DNA from: Pseudomonadota bacterium | Lineage (GTDB): Bacteria > Pseudomonadota > Gammaproteobacteria > Burkholderiales > REEB80 | Reading direction: 5' to 3' | DNA: 55,938 nucleotides | Assembly (NCBI GenBank): GCA_028873515.1 | Contig: JAGWIG010000013.1 | Coordinates: 1-55,938, forward strand | Shown: positions 1 to 7,784 of the stretch, in pieces | Layout of the letters: each line of letters starts with the position of its first letter | Numbering within the stretch: the first letter of the stretch is position 1 | Notes under the pieces: generated by a model | What the model saw: the letters and a program-made list of their open reading frames with translations, nothing else | The model's database searches: none | What the model was told of the DNA's origin: nothing | Translations under genes and position numbers: made by a program

Positions 1-69
1 GGGATAACAGCGAAATTTATGACCAGTCTGCATAAATGAGATGCTACTACAATCCGTTAAGGCGCAAGC

Positions 70-534
70 ATGGACAACGCTAATAAATCCGGTTCGCACG
101 CGGTATTTAACATTAAGCTGCATATCGTCCTGGTGACGAAATATCGACGCAAAACACGGACACCGGAACTGCTGGAATATCTTGAAACCGCTTTTGGCGA
201 CATACCCGAAGGATGGCGCTGCAGGCTGATTGAATTTGGTGGCGAACCGGATCATGTGCATCTGCTGATCGACATCCACCCCGCACTGGATATTTCGGTG
301 CTGATCAACAATCTCAAAACCGCCAGCGCACGCAGAACAAGAAACAGGTTTACCGAACATCTGGTAAAGTTTTACTGCGCCAAACCATTGTTCTGGCACC
401 GGGCGTATTTCGTTGGCAGCGTTGGCGGGGCTACGCTTGAAACGGTGCGGGCATACGTGGATGCACAGGGTACGGCAGGGCACGCAAGAAAATCAGCGGC
501 AAAAGCCAAGTCAAACCCAAAACCGTCCGCCTGA
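70..534 (+). CDS. tnpA: IS200/IS605-family HUH transposase TnpA
   Basis: This 154-aa protein is a Y1 single-strand transposase. The metal-binding HUH motif is seen as DHVHLLID (His62, His64), and the probable nucleophile is Tyr129 in the C-terminal helix (VRAYVDAQG). The N-terminal strand VTKYRRKT is also typical of the family. TnpA excises and inserts the element as single-stranded DNA by recognising end hairpins. A TAAGG lies about 9 nt before the ATG. No tnpB follows, so this is an IS200-type arrangement. The C-terminus after Tyr129 is a lysine-rich tail slightly longer than usual. The left end of the element may lie in the first 69 bases or outside the window; I could not identify it. Confidence 0.93.
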   Translation: MDNANKSGSHAVFNIKLHIVLVTKYRRKTRTPELLEYLETAFGDIPEGWRCRLIEFGGEPDHVHLLIDIHPALDISVLINNLKTASARRTRNRFTEHLVKFYCAKPLFWHRAYFVGSVGGATLETVRAYVDAQGTAGHARKSAAKAKSNPKPSA

Positions 535-579
535 CCCCCTCTTGGCGCAAGGCTGGCGTGGAACCCGCCTAAGAGGGGG
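535..579 (+). mobile_element. Probable IS200 right-end hairpin
   Basis: Immediately after the tnpA stop, bases 535-543 pair with 571-579 (9 bp) and 544-547 pair with 566-569 (4 bp). One unpaired T at 570 interrupts the stem, and the loop is 18 nt. An imperfect hairpin with a bulged T is the structure that IS200/IS605 TnpA recognises at element ends. No T-run follows on either strand, which argues against a terminator. The exact cleavage site cannot be fixed from one copy. Confidence 0.6.
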
Positions 580-624
580 AATGCGCGGACAGGTGTTCAG
601 CTTCACGTGCAATGTGATCCAGAC

Positions 625-1158
625 TCAGGGCAAGCCATGGGTATCCGTTTTAACGCAACCATATGCGATCCCTTTCGTCCAGACATAAAGTGACCAGGAG
701 TAGGTGGGATAGGTCAATTGCCCATCATAAACCTCATTCATGATCTGCCCGTTATCCGGGCGGACATAATCATAGAGTGGAACAATCGCGTCGTTGACAT
801 CCCCGCAGGAAACCGGAGCCCTGGATACAGCCAGATCGGCGGGATTCGTGCTGGTCGAGATGATCCCATAGCTTCCATTCCCAACATCCGTTCCGGAAAA
901 TGTGACATTGCCCCAGGGGAAAATGAACCAGGCATACGGAGGGGTTCCCTGCTGTGAGATACCCGGCTTCGGAGACTGCACCCAGGTTGAACAGGCGCCA
1001 TGATAGCCGGTACAGTCCCAGGATGGGACAATTACCCAGCCACCGGTAATGGGAGAACTGCCTTCGACATAACCTGAAAAATCATTACTGGCATGACTGG
1101 CTTCCGGCCGGATTGCGAAAATGGCCAGCAGCAGCAAAAACCGGCCCAGGTTTTTCAT
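625..1158 (-). CDS. Secreted four-cysteine protein, paralogue 3 of the pilus-linked trio
   Basis: Third member of a tandem family of small secreted proteins. The start at 1158 is preferred because GGGCGGGAA precedes it and it begins directly with a signal peptide (MKNLGRFLLLLAIF...SHA). An alternative ATG at 1194 overlaps the stop of the preceding gene. The mature protein starts NDFSGYVEGSSPITGGW, matching the NDYxGYVxGxSPVxGGY start of its two neighbours. It ends near GCVKTDTH, matching VCVxTDT. Four cysteines occur at equivalent places (a pair near residue 60, then VSCG, then GCVK). It has an insert in the middle and another before the last cysteine. No family is recognised. Its place at the 3' end of the pilus operon suggests an export-linked surface or tip protein; that is inference. 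Confidence 0.8.
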   Translation of the reverse strand: MKNLGRFLLLLAIFAIRPEASHASNDFSGYVEGSSPITGGWVIVPSWDCTGYHGACSTWVQSPKPGISQQGTPPYAWFIFPWGNVTFSGTDVGNGSYGIISTSTNPADLAVSRAPVSCGDVNDAIVPLYDYVRPDNGQIMNEVYDGQLTYPTYSWSLYVWTKGIAYGCVKTDTHGLP

Positions 1159-1190
1159 GAAAATTCCCGCCCTGTCCGGGCTGTGCGCGC

Positions 1191-1664
1191 TCAATGGTAG
1201 GTATCCGTCTTGACACAGACATAGGCATGGCTTGCCTCTACCCAGGAAGAGCCGTTATAGACTGCATTCACAACCGTCCCGATATCCTGGCGGACATAGT
1301 TTTCGACCGGGATCATGGCCTCGTCAACTGAACCACACTGCACGATGGCATCTGGCTGACTGGATTCATCAAGCCTGTCCATGCCAGTTACACCATAACT
1401 GCCCCCACCAAGTGCGCTTCCGCTGAACATGACATCCCCAAAAGGATAGACGTCATAAAGGCTCATGTATGAGACCGTTCGCCCGCAGGATCTCCCGCAG
1501 CCCACAAAAGTGGTGTAACCCGCCCGGGCCAGCACAATGGCATAGCCTCCAACAACCGGGGACTGGCCTGAAACATAACCGTTATAATCATTGGCTGCCT
1601 GACAGGGGCCCGATAGCAGGCCCGGAAAAACCAGCATGACAGCCCATATCTTTTTCCTGTCCAT
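1191..1664 (-). CDS. Secreted four-cysteine protein, paralogue 2 of the pilus-linked trio
   Basis: A 157-aa protein with a signal peptide (MDRKKIWAVMLVFPGLL...CQA) and a mature domain of about 134 residues starting NDYNGYVSGQSPVVGGY. It shares with the upstream gene the CGxSC pair, an F/YGDVxxxGS segment, a VQCG cysteine, a YVRQDIGTVVNAVYNGS segment and the terminal YVCVKTDT. Four mature cysteines suggest two disulfides. It lies 32 bp after paralogue 1, and its stop is next to the alternative start of paralogue 3. The function is unknown; cotranscription with pilus genes is the only clue. Confidence 0.82.
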   Translation of the reverse strand: MDRKKIWAVMLVFPGLLSGPCQAANDYNGYVSGQSPVVGGYAIVLARAGYTTFVGCGRSCGRTVSYMSLYDVYPFGDVMFSGSALGGGSYGVTGMDRLDESSQPDAIVQCGSVDEAMIPVENYVRQDIGTVVNAVYNGSSWVEASHAYVCVKTDTYH

Positions 1665-1696
1665 TTCCTTACCCTTTTCTTTTTCTCTTCAGGGTT

Positions 1697-2167
1697 TCAG
1701 TCCGTATCGGTATTGACACAGACATAACCATGTTTTGACGCGACCCATCCTGATCCATTAAATACCTCATTCATGACCTGTCCGGTATCTGCCCGGATAT
1801 ACTGTGCCACGACAATCTGGGCCTGGTTCCCATCACAGGATACAAACTCCCCGGGAACCTCGGATTCATCATTCATGTCTGTCCCGCCAGCCAGGTAGGT
1901 GCTGTTTCCCTCATAGGCATAGCTTCCATTCATGACGACATCCCCATATACGAAAATATCGTAGGTCGTGCTGATGTCCGTATAGACACAGCTTCGCGAT
2001 CCACATTGTGCACGCACATATCCCATCCTGTGGACCCCGATGGTGTAGCCTCCCGCCACCGGAGAACTGCCCTGAACATAGCCCTCATAATCATTGCCAG
2101 CCCTGCCCGGTATGGGGAAAACCAGACAGGACAGAAATAACAGGATACGTCTGCGGAAAAAACTCAC
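1697..2167 (-). CDS. Secreted four-cysteine protein, paralogue 1 of the pilus-linked trio
   Basis: A 156-aa protein with a signal peptide (MSFFRRRILLFLSCLVF...GRA) followed by NDYEGYVQGSSPVAGGY. Cysteines are at CGSRSC, VSCD and YVCVNTDT. The segment YIRADTGQVMNEVFNGSGW corresponds to YVRQDIGTVVNAVYNGSSW in paralogue 2. An AAAGGAG ribosome site precedes the ATG, and the gene begins 12 bp after the 428-aa secreted protein, so it is in the same transcript. It has no prepilin motif, so it is not itself a pilin-type subunit. No homologous family is recognised from sequence. Confidence 0.82.
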   Translation of the reverse strand: MSFFRRRILLFLSCLVFPIPGRAGNDYEGYVQGSSPVAGGYTIGVHRMGYVRAQCGSRSCVYTDISTTYDIFVYGDVVMNGSYAYEGNSTYLAGGTDMNDESEVPGEFVSCDGNQAQIVVAQYIRADTGQVMNEVFNGSGWVASKHGYVCVNTDTD

Positions 2168-2179
2168 GCCTTTCTCCTT

Positions 2180-3466
2180 TTAATTGCAGTGGAGCGTGGC
2201 CACATGGGTATACCGGTCCGGAGGAAGGTTGTTGACCGTATCATCTTGCCAGCTGTATATCCGTATCGTGGCAAAAGGGTCAATGATATCTTCGATATAG
2301 CTCGAGCAGGCCGCGTTCTGCGCCCTGTTAAACCTCACTGATTTACTGAAATTCTGGGTAGGTGACAAGGCAACTGTCGTAAACCGGTTGATGAAATCAT
2401 AGGTATCCGTCTGGGGCCGGTAGACGTAGCGATCCACGTTTTCCTCAAGGGCATAGCCTATCCTGCCAGTCTCACTGAACGTGGCTCCACCTGCCGGATA
2501 GATGAAGAACAGGGTCTGGGCATTTTTCCAGGTTCGCGTATCAACGCTCACCCCAAGCTCGGCCACCTGATCAACTCCCCCATTTTTGTTGGCCACCTCA
2601 TCCCAGACTGGCTGCAGGGTAGCGACCACATCCACCAGTCCCATCGCTGCCCCATTCTGGTTGATAAGGGACCTGATATCCGGATAAGCTGTTGAACAGC
2701 CGGTATTGCCTGATTCATCCATAAGGCATTCAAGACCCTGATTGGGGTCCGAACTTACCCCACTGGAAAGCTGGGGATCATCAAATGCTCCGCCCGTATT
2801 GATGTCTGTCCAGCCAGACAGGGGCTGGAAGGTATAATCCACAAGGATCCAGTCAAGATATCCGGCGCCAGCGTAGGCAAAATCCTGGGGGAGCCCTGTC
2901 ATGACTGAATAAGGCGTATAGGTAGCATAAAGGATGGATGGCCGTTCCGGAACCAGTTGGGGATCCCCATAAATCGCCCGCTCCTGCTGATCAAGGGCAA
3001 CTGACCAGACCAGATGCATGGGCTGGGGATTATTGGCCACCCTGACTTTCTGATCATAGTTGAACCAGGCAAAGCCTATCCCGTTGGCCAGCATGTAGGA
3101 ACGGATTTGACTGGCCAGCCGGGCAACCTGGGCTTCAATAAAGGGTTTAGCCTGGGCAAGCAGGGTGCCTTCTTCAAGTCCACCTGCATAATTCAGGACA
3201 TGAAGGCTGCCAGCAGAACTGGCGCTGGCAAGACTATCTCCGCTTACATCCAGGCTGTAACCCATTGCACCATAATAACTGGAGGCAGTTTTGGAAAAAA
3301 TGGCTGAGCGGCCATTCACGACTACCTGATTGATGACCAGAGTTTTATGGCTTGCCTGCATCCCTGTGGCCAGGACTGGATAACTGCTGGCCAGAAACCC
3401 GGTAACCGCCAGCAGCCATTGAGCTACCCCGAACTGGAAACCCAGGAGGTACATATTCGGCTTCAT
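2180..3466 (-). CDS. Large secreted protein of the pilus operon, unknown
   Basis: A 428-aa protein with an N-terminal hydrophobic segment and probable signal peptide ending near residue 34 (VLATG). The rest is a soluble, aromatic-rich domain with few cysteines (ECLMDESGNTGC near residue 250, then AACSSY and TLHCN near the C-terminus). Its start overlaps the stop of the PilP-like gene by 4 bp (ATGA), showing translational coupling to the pilus operon. In R64-type clusters this position is held by the tip adhesin PilV, but no pilin-type N-terminus is visible here and I cannot assign it to that family. It could be a pilus-exported effector, an adhesin or an outer-membrane accessory. Confidence 0.75.
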   Translation of the reverse strand: MKPNMYLLGFQFGVAQWLLAVTGFLASSYPVLATGMQASHKTLVINQVVVNGRSAIFSKTASSYYGAMGYSLDVSGDSLASASSAGSLHVLNYAGGLEEGTLLAQAKPFIEAQVARLASQIRSYMLANGIGFAWFNYDQKVRVANNPQPMHLVWSVALDQQERAIYGDPQLVPERPSILYATYTPYSVMTGLPQDFAYAGAGYLDWILVDYTFQPLSGWTDINTGGAFDDPQLSSGVSSDPNQGLECLMDESGNTGCSTAYPDIRSLINQNGAAMGLVDVVATLQPVWDEVANKNGGVDQVAELGVSVDTRTWKNAQTLFFIYPAGGATFSETGRIGYALEENVDRYVYRPQTDTYDFINRFTTVALSPTQNFSKSVRFNRAQNAACSSYIEDIIDPFATIRIYSWQDDTVNNLPPDRYTHVATLHCN

Positions 3467-4242
3467 CTTTGAACCGGCAGGGCCGGATAGCCAGAAGACA
3501 GGTTACTGGAAGAGGATGCAGGAGTCTGGATTCCAGGTGTCCCTGCCGAAAGCATGAAAGGCATGACCGGTTTGCTCCCCCCCGTTCCATTTTTAGGCAG
3601 GTCATCCTTCAGGGCAATGATCGAGGGAGTAGTCTTCAAGTCCAGATGTCGCCCGCCTATCGTGACTGAATCCAGCCCAATGGCAGTCACCGGCATACCC
3701 CGGTAGGTCTTGCCGACCTTAACGAAACGTGTTTCCCCGGCATCGGTCAGAACCGCGGTCAATACCTCGCCATCCTGGATGACTGCGCTCAGAACGGGGC
3801 CTCTATACGCTGGCTTGCGCCCCAGGGGAAAAGAACCCGGCAGCAGCCGGGCCGTCCGCTGCGTCTTGACCCGATTTTTGACTGTCACTGCATCGGGGTG
3901 AAATGAGGGCTTTTTCCGTTTCAGATCCAGTCTTGGGCTGAATCTGCCCTTCAGGCGGATGAACCCGGCATGACTCGGCAGGGGGTGAGGGTTGATGACC
4001 GCTTTCAGCTGAACCTGCTTGGCCTGTTCTACCATGATTTGCGTCTGCAGCCTTGTCTCTTCCAGCAGGCGCTGTTCCTGTTCAAAGACAATCGGGGTGT
4101 CTGTAAAAGGATCCATCTGAACAGGCTGTACCCTGGAACGGGAAGCTGAAGACAGGGTAAGCGGGTTGACGGGGCCAGCCAGAAGCACCGGGGAAACAAG
4201 GGCCAGGATGAGGGCCAGGGGAAATTTTTTCTGATGCATCAT
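3463..4242 (-). CDS. PilP-like periplasmic pilus biogenesis protein
   Basis: From the start chosen here (GAGGAAG about 8 nt before ATGATG) the protein has a signal peptide (MMHQKKFPLALILALVSPV...LAG) and about 259 residues. A longer reading frame upstream would run into the preceding gene. A basic proline-rich middle is followed by a small beta domain (VLSAVIQDGEVLTAVLTD, then KVGKTYRGMPVTAIGLDSV). This resembles the C-terminal domain of R64-type PilP proteins, in which a short beta module ends in a VTAIGxxSVTI strand. It probably sits in the periplasm and links inner-membrane parts to the secretin. The family assignment rests on pattern, not on an alignment. Confidence 0.6.
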   Translation of the reverse strand: MMHQKKFPLALILALVSPVLLAGPVNPLTLSSASRSRVQPVQMDPFTDTPIVFEQEQRLLEETRLQTQIMVEQAKQVQLKAVINPHPLPSHAGFIRLKGRFSPRLDLKRKKPSFHPDAVTVKNRVKTQRTARLLPGSFPLGRKPAYRGPVLSAVIQDGEVLTAVLTDAGETRFVKVGKTYRGMPVTAIGLDSVTIGGRHLDLKTTPSIIALKDDLPKNGTGGSKPVMPFMLSAGTPGIQTPASSSSNLSSGYPALPVQR

Positions 4243-4255
4243 TATCCATTCTTCC

Positions 4256-5254
4256 TCAAAACTGTGAAACAGCGGTTTCTGCCAGGGTGACCTTACCAGG
4301 CAGCAAGGTCTGGATCCGGACGGTATAGGGGGCAAGCTGCATGCTGACTGCGCTATTGGCAGGAGATCTCACTGAATCCGAACAGTTATCAAATGTCATG
4401 ACCTGACCATAGGCATCCGTCACATCCGCACGGGTCAGACCCAGAAGATCCTGTGGACTGGTTCCGCTGGACTGAATCAATGCCATGGGCACACTGCATC
4501 CGCTTGAGGGCATGGAGCCATTTTCATCCCACCTGCTGGCAGGAGTTCCGGCTGAGGCAAAATAGTCAATGGACACATCCCGTGACGCAGATGCCTCGTA
4601 ACGCGTAGAAAAATAAACCTGCATGGCCTGCACAATACGGTTCATCCTCGCCATCGTCACCTGTACGTTTTGCAAGGCGATGGCATAGCCATCGATCATC
4701 TGGCCCGTATCATCTCCACAAAGTGCCAGCTGGCCTGTTGTCGCATTCAACCCCGTCGTGCAGCGCCCCGAATCCAGATGCCCATTGGCCCCAGGTGAAA
4801 CAACTGCCACGTCATGGTAATAGAGAAGGACACCGCCCACAGACCGGGAAAGTCGGGGAGTAATGAAGATGCAGACTGGCTGGTTATACCCGTCAAGGTA
4901 TAACCGGGATGCAGAATCCGGTGAATAGGCAGCAACCGGAATGAAACTGGCTGCAGTCGAGGTGCATCGGCCAGTCCCGTCAGCCAGCGCAGGAAGGATG
5001 ATCCCTGTGGCGAAACCAAGGCTTGCGCCGGCACCCTCATCCACATCCAGCGGGTCAGCCTGGTAGGCAAGGGTCAGGGCCTTCTCTGCCGCTTCAAGCC
5101 GGCTTTGGGTATCAAGGCTCTGCCTGAAATGAATCCAGGTGGAAAACGTACTGCCCAATACCGAGGTCAGGAGGGTAACTATCATCACGACCACGGCCAT
5201 TTCGAGCAATGTGAAACCCTGCAGGCTACCTAAAGGGAAGATCATTTTGCTCAT
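4256..5254 (-). CDS. Pilin-like protein with type IV prepilin N-terminus (minor or tip pilin)
   Basis: A 332-aa protein with a type IV prepilin leader: a short positively charged start, then a cleavage site in SLQG|FTLLEMAVVVMIV, including the Glu at +5 and a hydrophobic helix. The mature protein of about 320 residues is much larger than a major pilin and has paired cysteines (GRCTS, QPVCIF, GRCTTG, ALCGDD, SGCSVP, DNCSDS). It overlaps the PilT-like gene by 4 bp (ATGA). By size and position it could be the tip or adhesin pilin, analogous to PilV of R64 or a Tcp/Bfp minor pilin. No shufflon-like repeats were seen around its 3' end. Confidence 0.8.
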   Translation of the reverse strand: MSKMIFPLGSLQGFTLLEMAVVVMIVTLLTSVLGSTFSTWIHFRQSLDTQSRLEAAEKALTLAYQADPLDVDEGAGASLGFATGIILPALADGTGRCTSTAASFIPVAAYSPDSASRLYLDGYNQPVCIFITPRLSRSVGGVLLYYHDVAVVSPGANGHLDSGRCTTGLNATTGQLALCGDDTGQMIDGYAIALQNVQVTMARMNRIVQAMQVYFSTRYEASASRDVSIDYFASAGTPASRWDENGSMPSSGCSVPMALIQSSGTSPQDLLGLTRADVTDAYGQVMTFDNCSDSVRSPANSAVSMQLAPYTVRIQTLLPGKVTLAETAVSQF

Positions 5255-6321
5255 GGCCTGGAAATCGCCTGCCGGAGTTTTTCACGGCTATGAGCCATGG
5301 CCATGGCCGTCTCTTCTGCGAGGGTTCCTTCGTCAATCATCTTCTTCAGCACCCAGTGCTGCATGACATGCCCGTCTAGCCGGCCGGTCTCCATGATGTT
5401 GGGGATCTGCTGGGTCTTGCCACTCAGGATGGCTTCACGCACAGGAGCATGGTTTACCAGGATTTCATAGACCAGTACGAGTCCTTCCCTGTCCTGGCGC
5501 TTCACTAGAGATTGGCAGAGTATGGCAGTCAGGTTGGAGGCCAGGAGGTGACGGGCCTCATCCCGGTCCTGTTCCGGATAAAAACTGGTCACCCTGTCTA
5601 TGGTTTGCTGCCCGCTTGCCGTATGCAGGGTTGCCAGCACGAAGTTTCCCGAATTGGCTGCAGACAGGGCACCATGCATGGTCTCCCGCGTCCGGATTTC
5701 ACCGATCATGAGGATGTTCGGATCTTCCCGCTTGGAACCGATAAGCGCAGCTTCAAGACTGGGCAGCTTCTCCCCGATTTCCTTTTGCATCACCCGGCAT
5801 CGGTCAGAAACGAGCAGGTATTCAATGGGGTCTTCAAGAGTCAGGATATGCGCACATCGTGTCCGGTTGATATAATCCAGTCCTGCGGCAAGGGTAGTGG
5901 ACTTACCTGAATTGACCGACCCGGTAATAAGCAGCAGCCCTTTGGTTTCACCAAAAAACCGCTCAATGCCGGAGGGCAGGCCCAGCTCTGACAGAAAAGG
6001 AATGGTGTTGCGCAAGCGCCTGATTGACAGGCACAGCGCAGTGTTCGGGCCATGGTAGGATAGATGGCATCTCAGCCGGCATCCATCAAGGGTCTGGGCA
6101 AAATCATGACTGCCCTGCCTGGCTGACAGGAAATCATCCCAGCTCATTGCAGGCGCGAGAACCTTTCCCAGGTAGGATTCCATGTGATGGCTCTGGATGG
6201 TTGCATCCCCGAAGGGCCTGATATCTCCATGCTCCCGCACCCAGACCTGATCCCTGACAGCGAGATGGATGTCCGTGATATTGGGGTTTTTGAGGATCTC
6301 GGCAAGGATGGCTGCAATCAT
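5251..6321 (-). CDS. pilT: PilT-like type IV pilus ATPase (probable retraction motor)
   Basis: A GspE/PilT-superfamily hexameric ATPase of 356 aa from the start at 6321 (AAAGG 9 nt upstream). An earlier in-frame ATG would overlap the preceding gene. Visible motifs are a PilT-type N-terminus (NITDIHLAVRDQVWVREHG), Walker A ITGSVNSGKSTT, the Asp box TLEDPIEYL, Walker B ILMIGEIRT and the His box FVLATLHTAS. Walker A reads GSVNSGKS instead of the usual GPTGSGKS but keeps the Lys and Ser. R64 and Tcp systems lack a retraction ATPase whereas BFP has one (BfpF), so this cluster is BFP-like here. R64 'pilT' is an unrelated transglycosylase. A second assembly-type ATPase is present upstream in the operon. 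Confidence 0.87.
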   Translation of the reverse strand: MIAAILAEILKNPNITDIHLAVRDQVWVREHGDIRPFGDATIQSHHMESYLGKVLAPAMSWDDFLSARQGSHDFAQTLDGCRLRCHLSYHGPNTALCLSIRRLRNTIPFLSELGLPSGIERFFGETKGLLLITGSVNSGKSTTLAAGLDYINRTRCAHILTLEDPIEYLLVSDRCRVMQKEIGEKLPSLEAALIGSKREDPNILMIGEIRTRETMHGALSAANSGNFVLATLHTASGQQTIDRVTSFYPEQDRDEARHLLASNLTAILCQSLVKRQDREGLVLVYEILVNHAPVREAILSGKTQQIPNIMETGRLDGHVMQHWVLKKMIDEGTLAEETAMAMAHSREKLRQAISRP

Positions 6322-6331
6322 GAAAAACCTT

Positions 6332-7162
6332 TCAGAGGGGTTGTGTGGCAAAAATCCTGATGGAGTCCCCCCATGGGGTGACCGACTTTAGCGCCATCGA
6401 ATAAGGAGGAGCAAGCGTGCTGGAATCAGCAAGATTACTGGCCTGGACAGGGCGTCCCCAGCCATCCGATTCATCTGCTGCATCCAGGCCGGCCAAAGCC
6501 TTCACTCCGGTTTGGCTGAGCGCTACATAGCTATCCATGCAGGGCATTTCATCCGGTTCGGCCTCACTGCAGTCCTGTGCACGAAAATGGTTCCAGTTGA
6601 TTTGATGCTGCCCGTCCTGAAGGACTTTTGCCTTGAACCATTCCTGCAGGTGGTTTGCATCCTTCTGCAGGGTTTGTGTGGTGTGCTGGACCAGACCGGA
6701 TTCAATAATGAAGCCATCAACCCGTTCATATCCTGTTGATGAGCCAGGAGTGAAGATCCCGGTTGAAGCATCCAGTACAGCAGGACGGGATACGTTGCCA
6801 GGAATCCAGACCATGAAAACATGATAGGCAATATCACCTTTTACCAGACGATTGCTGGACGCCCCGGTTACGTGCCATTTAAGGGGGAACCCCAGCATGG
6901 GCAGCACAGGGGCGACATTCACCGGAGCCACGCTGGCATCCACGGTTGCGGCATGCTGTTCGTACCAGTTTTCAAGGGCGGCCTGGACACCTTGCAGATA
7001 GATTTGCTGTTCCTGCTGCACGTGAGCATCTTCCCGGTATGTATCCAGAGAATCCAGGCTGAGTATCCAGACCGTCACCGTCAACAGGACAAGCACCAGC
7101 ACGAAAGCCATGGCCATGCCCTGCTGGGTGACCGGGAAATGTTTTTCAATAGCGCCATGCAT
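6332..7162 (-). CDS. Pilin-like inner-membrane protein of the pilus operon
   Basis: A 276-aa protein starting 6 bp after the major prepilin gene. The N-terminus has a type IV leader-like arrangement: a basic start, then a cleavage-like QQG followed by MAMAFVLVLVLLTVTVW. The usual Glu at +5 of the mature protein is missing. A helical stretch (QQEQQIYLQGVQAALENWYEQ) and a globular domain with a DC...PCMDS cysteine pair follow. It is probably a minor pilin or pseudopilin-like priming component. Processing by prepilin peptidase is not certain because the +5 residue is not acidic. Confidence 0.7.
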   Translation of the reverse strand: MHGAIEKHFPVTQQGMAMAFVLVLVLLTVTVWILSLDSLDTYREDAHVQQEQQIYLQGVQAALENWYEQHAATVDASVAPVNVAPVLPMLGFPLKWHVTGASSNRLVKGDIAYHVFMVWIPGNVSRPAVLDASTGIFTPGSSTGYERVDGFIIESGLVQHTTQTLQKDANHLQEWFKAKVLQDGQHQINWNHFRAQDCSEAEPDEMPCMDSYVALSQTGVKALAGLDAADESDGWGRPVQASNLADSSTLAPPYSMALKSVTPWGDSIRIFATQPL

Positions 7163-7168
7163 GAAACG

Positions 7169-7756
7169 TCAGGGCTCCAGATCGACCAGATAATCAAATG
7201 TTCCCACTGAAGATCCCCCCGATCCCAGGCTTGCACGGCATTTTCCGTCAGTAAAATCACCCGGGATGACCGTTGAGCCGGTGCAGTCCTGGATAGCATC
7301 GATAATGATGGAGTTGGGAACATTGTTCGCACGCAGGAAGTAGGTATCACTGAACCCTGGCTGCGAGCTATCCTGGCTGAAGGAAATGCTCACGCCTGAA
7401 ATGATGTTGTCCACCCTGGCATGGCCACTGGAGTCCACCGGAAAAGGCTTGATGTAGGGCCCCTGCCAGGTGGTGTAGGCCACACCGCAGAAAGTGTTTG
7501 AAGCCGTCTCATCCAGGGCCGGGTTATAGAGCCCTGCCAGAACCCGGGTATGGCAGTTGTTGTCTGACTTCATGCGCATGAGGGCGTCGCCCATCGTATT
7601 CATGTAACTATACAGGGCCACCGCCTTAGATTTTCCACCCGAATTGATGAAAAGAATCGAGGCAATGAGGATCGACATGATGGAAATGACCACCGCGAGT
7701 TCAACCAGGGTCAAGCCCTGCTGACTGACTGGATGTGCTGGAACCGGATGATACAT
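7169..7756 (-). CDS. pilS: Major type IVb prepilin (PilS-like)
   Basis: A 195-aa prepilin with a long leader and a cleavage site at QQG|LTLVELAVVISIMSI. Gly at -1, Leu at +1 and Glu at +5 are present, followed by the hydrophobic assembly helix. A non-Phe first mature residue and a mature length near 180 fit type IVb pilins. The C-terminal half has cysteines (NNCHTR, NTFCGV, QDCTGS, GKCRAS), two of which could form the D-region disulfide. It lies between the platform protein and a pilin-like gene, the usual position of the major subunit in R64-type operons. Confidence 0.85.
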   Translation of the reverse strand: MYHPVPAHPVSQQGLTLVELAVVISIMSILIASILFINSGGKSKAVALYSYMNTMGDALMRMKSDNNCHTRVLAGLYNPALDETASNTFCGVAYTTWQGPYIKPFPVDSSGHARVDNIISGVSISFSQDSSQPGFSDTYFLRANNVPNSIIIDAIQDCTGSTVIPGDFTDGKCRASLGSGGSSVGTFDYLVDLEP

Positions 7757-7784
7757 AGACCTTTTTTCCTTTTTTATTGATTCA

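Noticed and set aside
535-579. Hairpin after tnpA as a transcription terminator
   Set aside because: No T-run follows on either strand; the bulged T and position fit an IS200 end better.
625-5254. R64-type shufflon at the end of the pilus operon
   Set aside because: No repeated inverted recombination sites and no invertase gene were seen; the three secreted genes are all in the same orientation and are complete.
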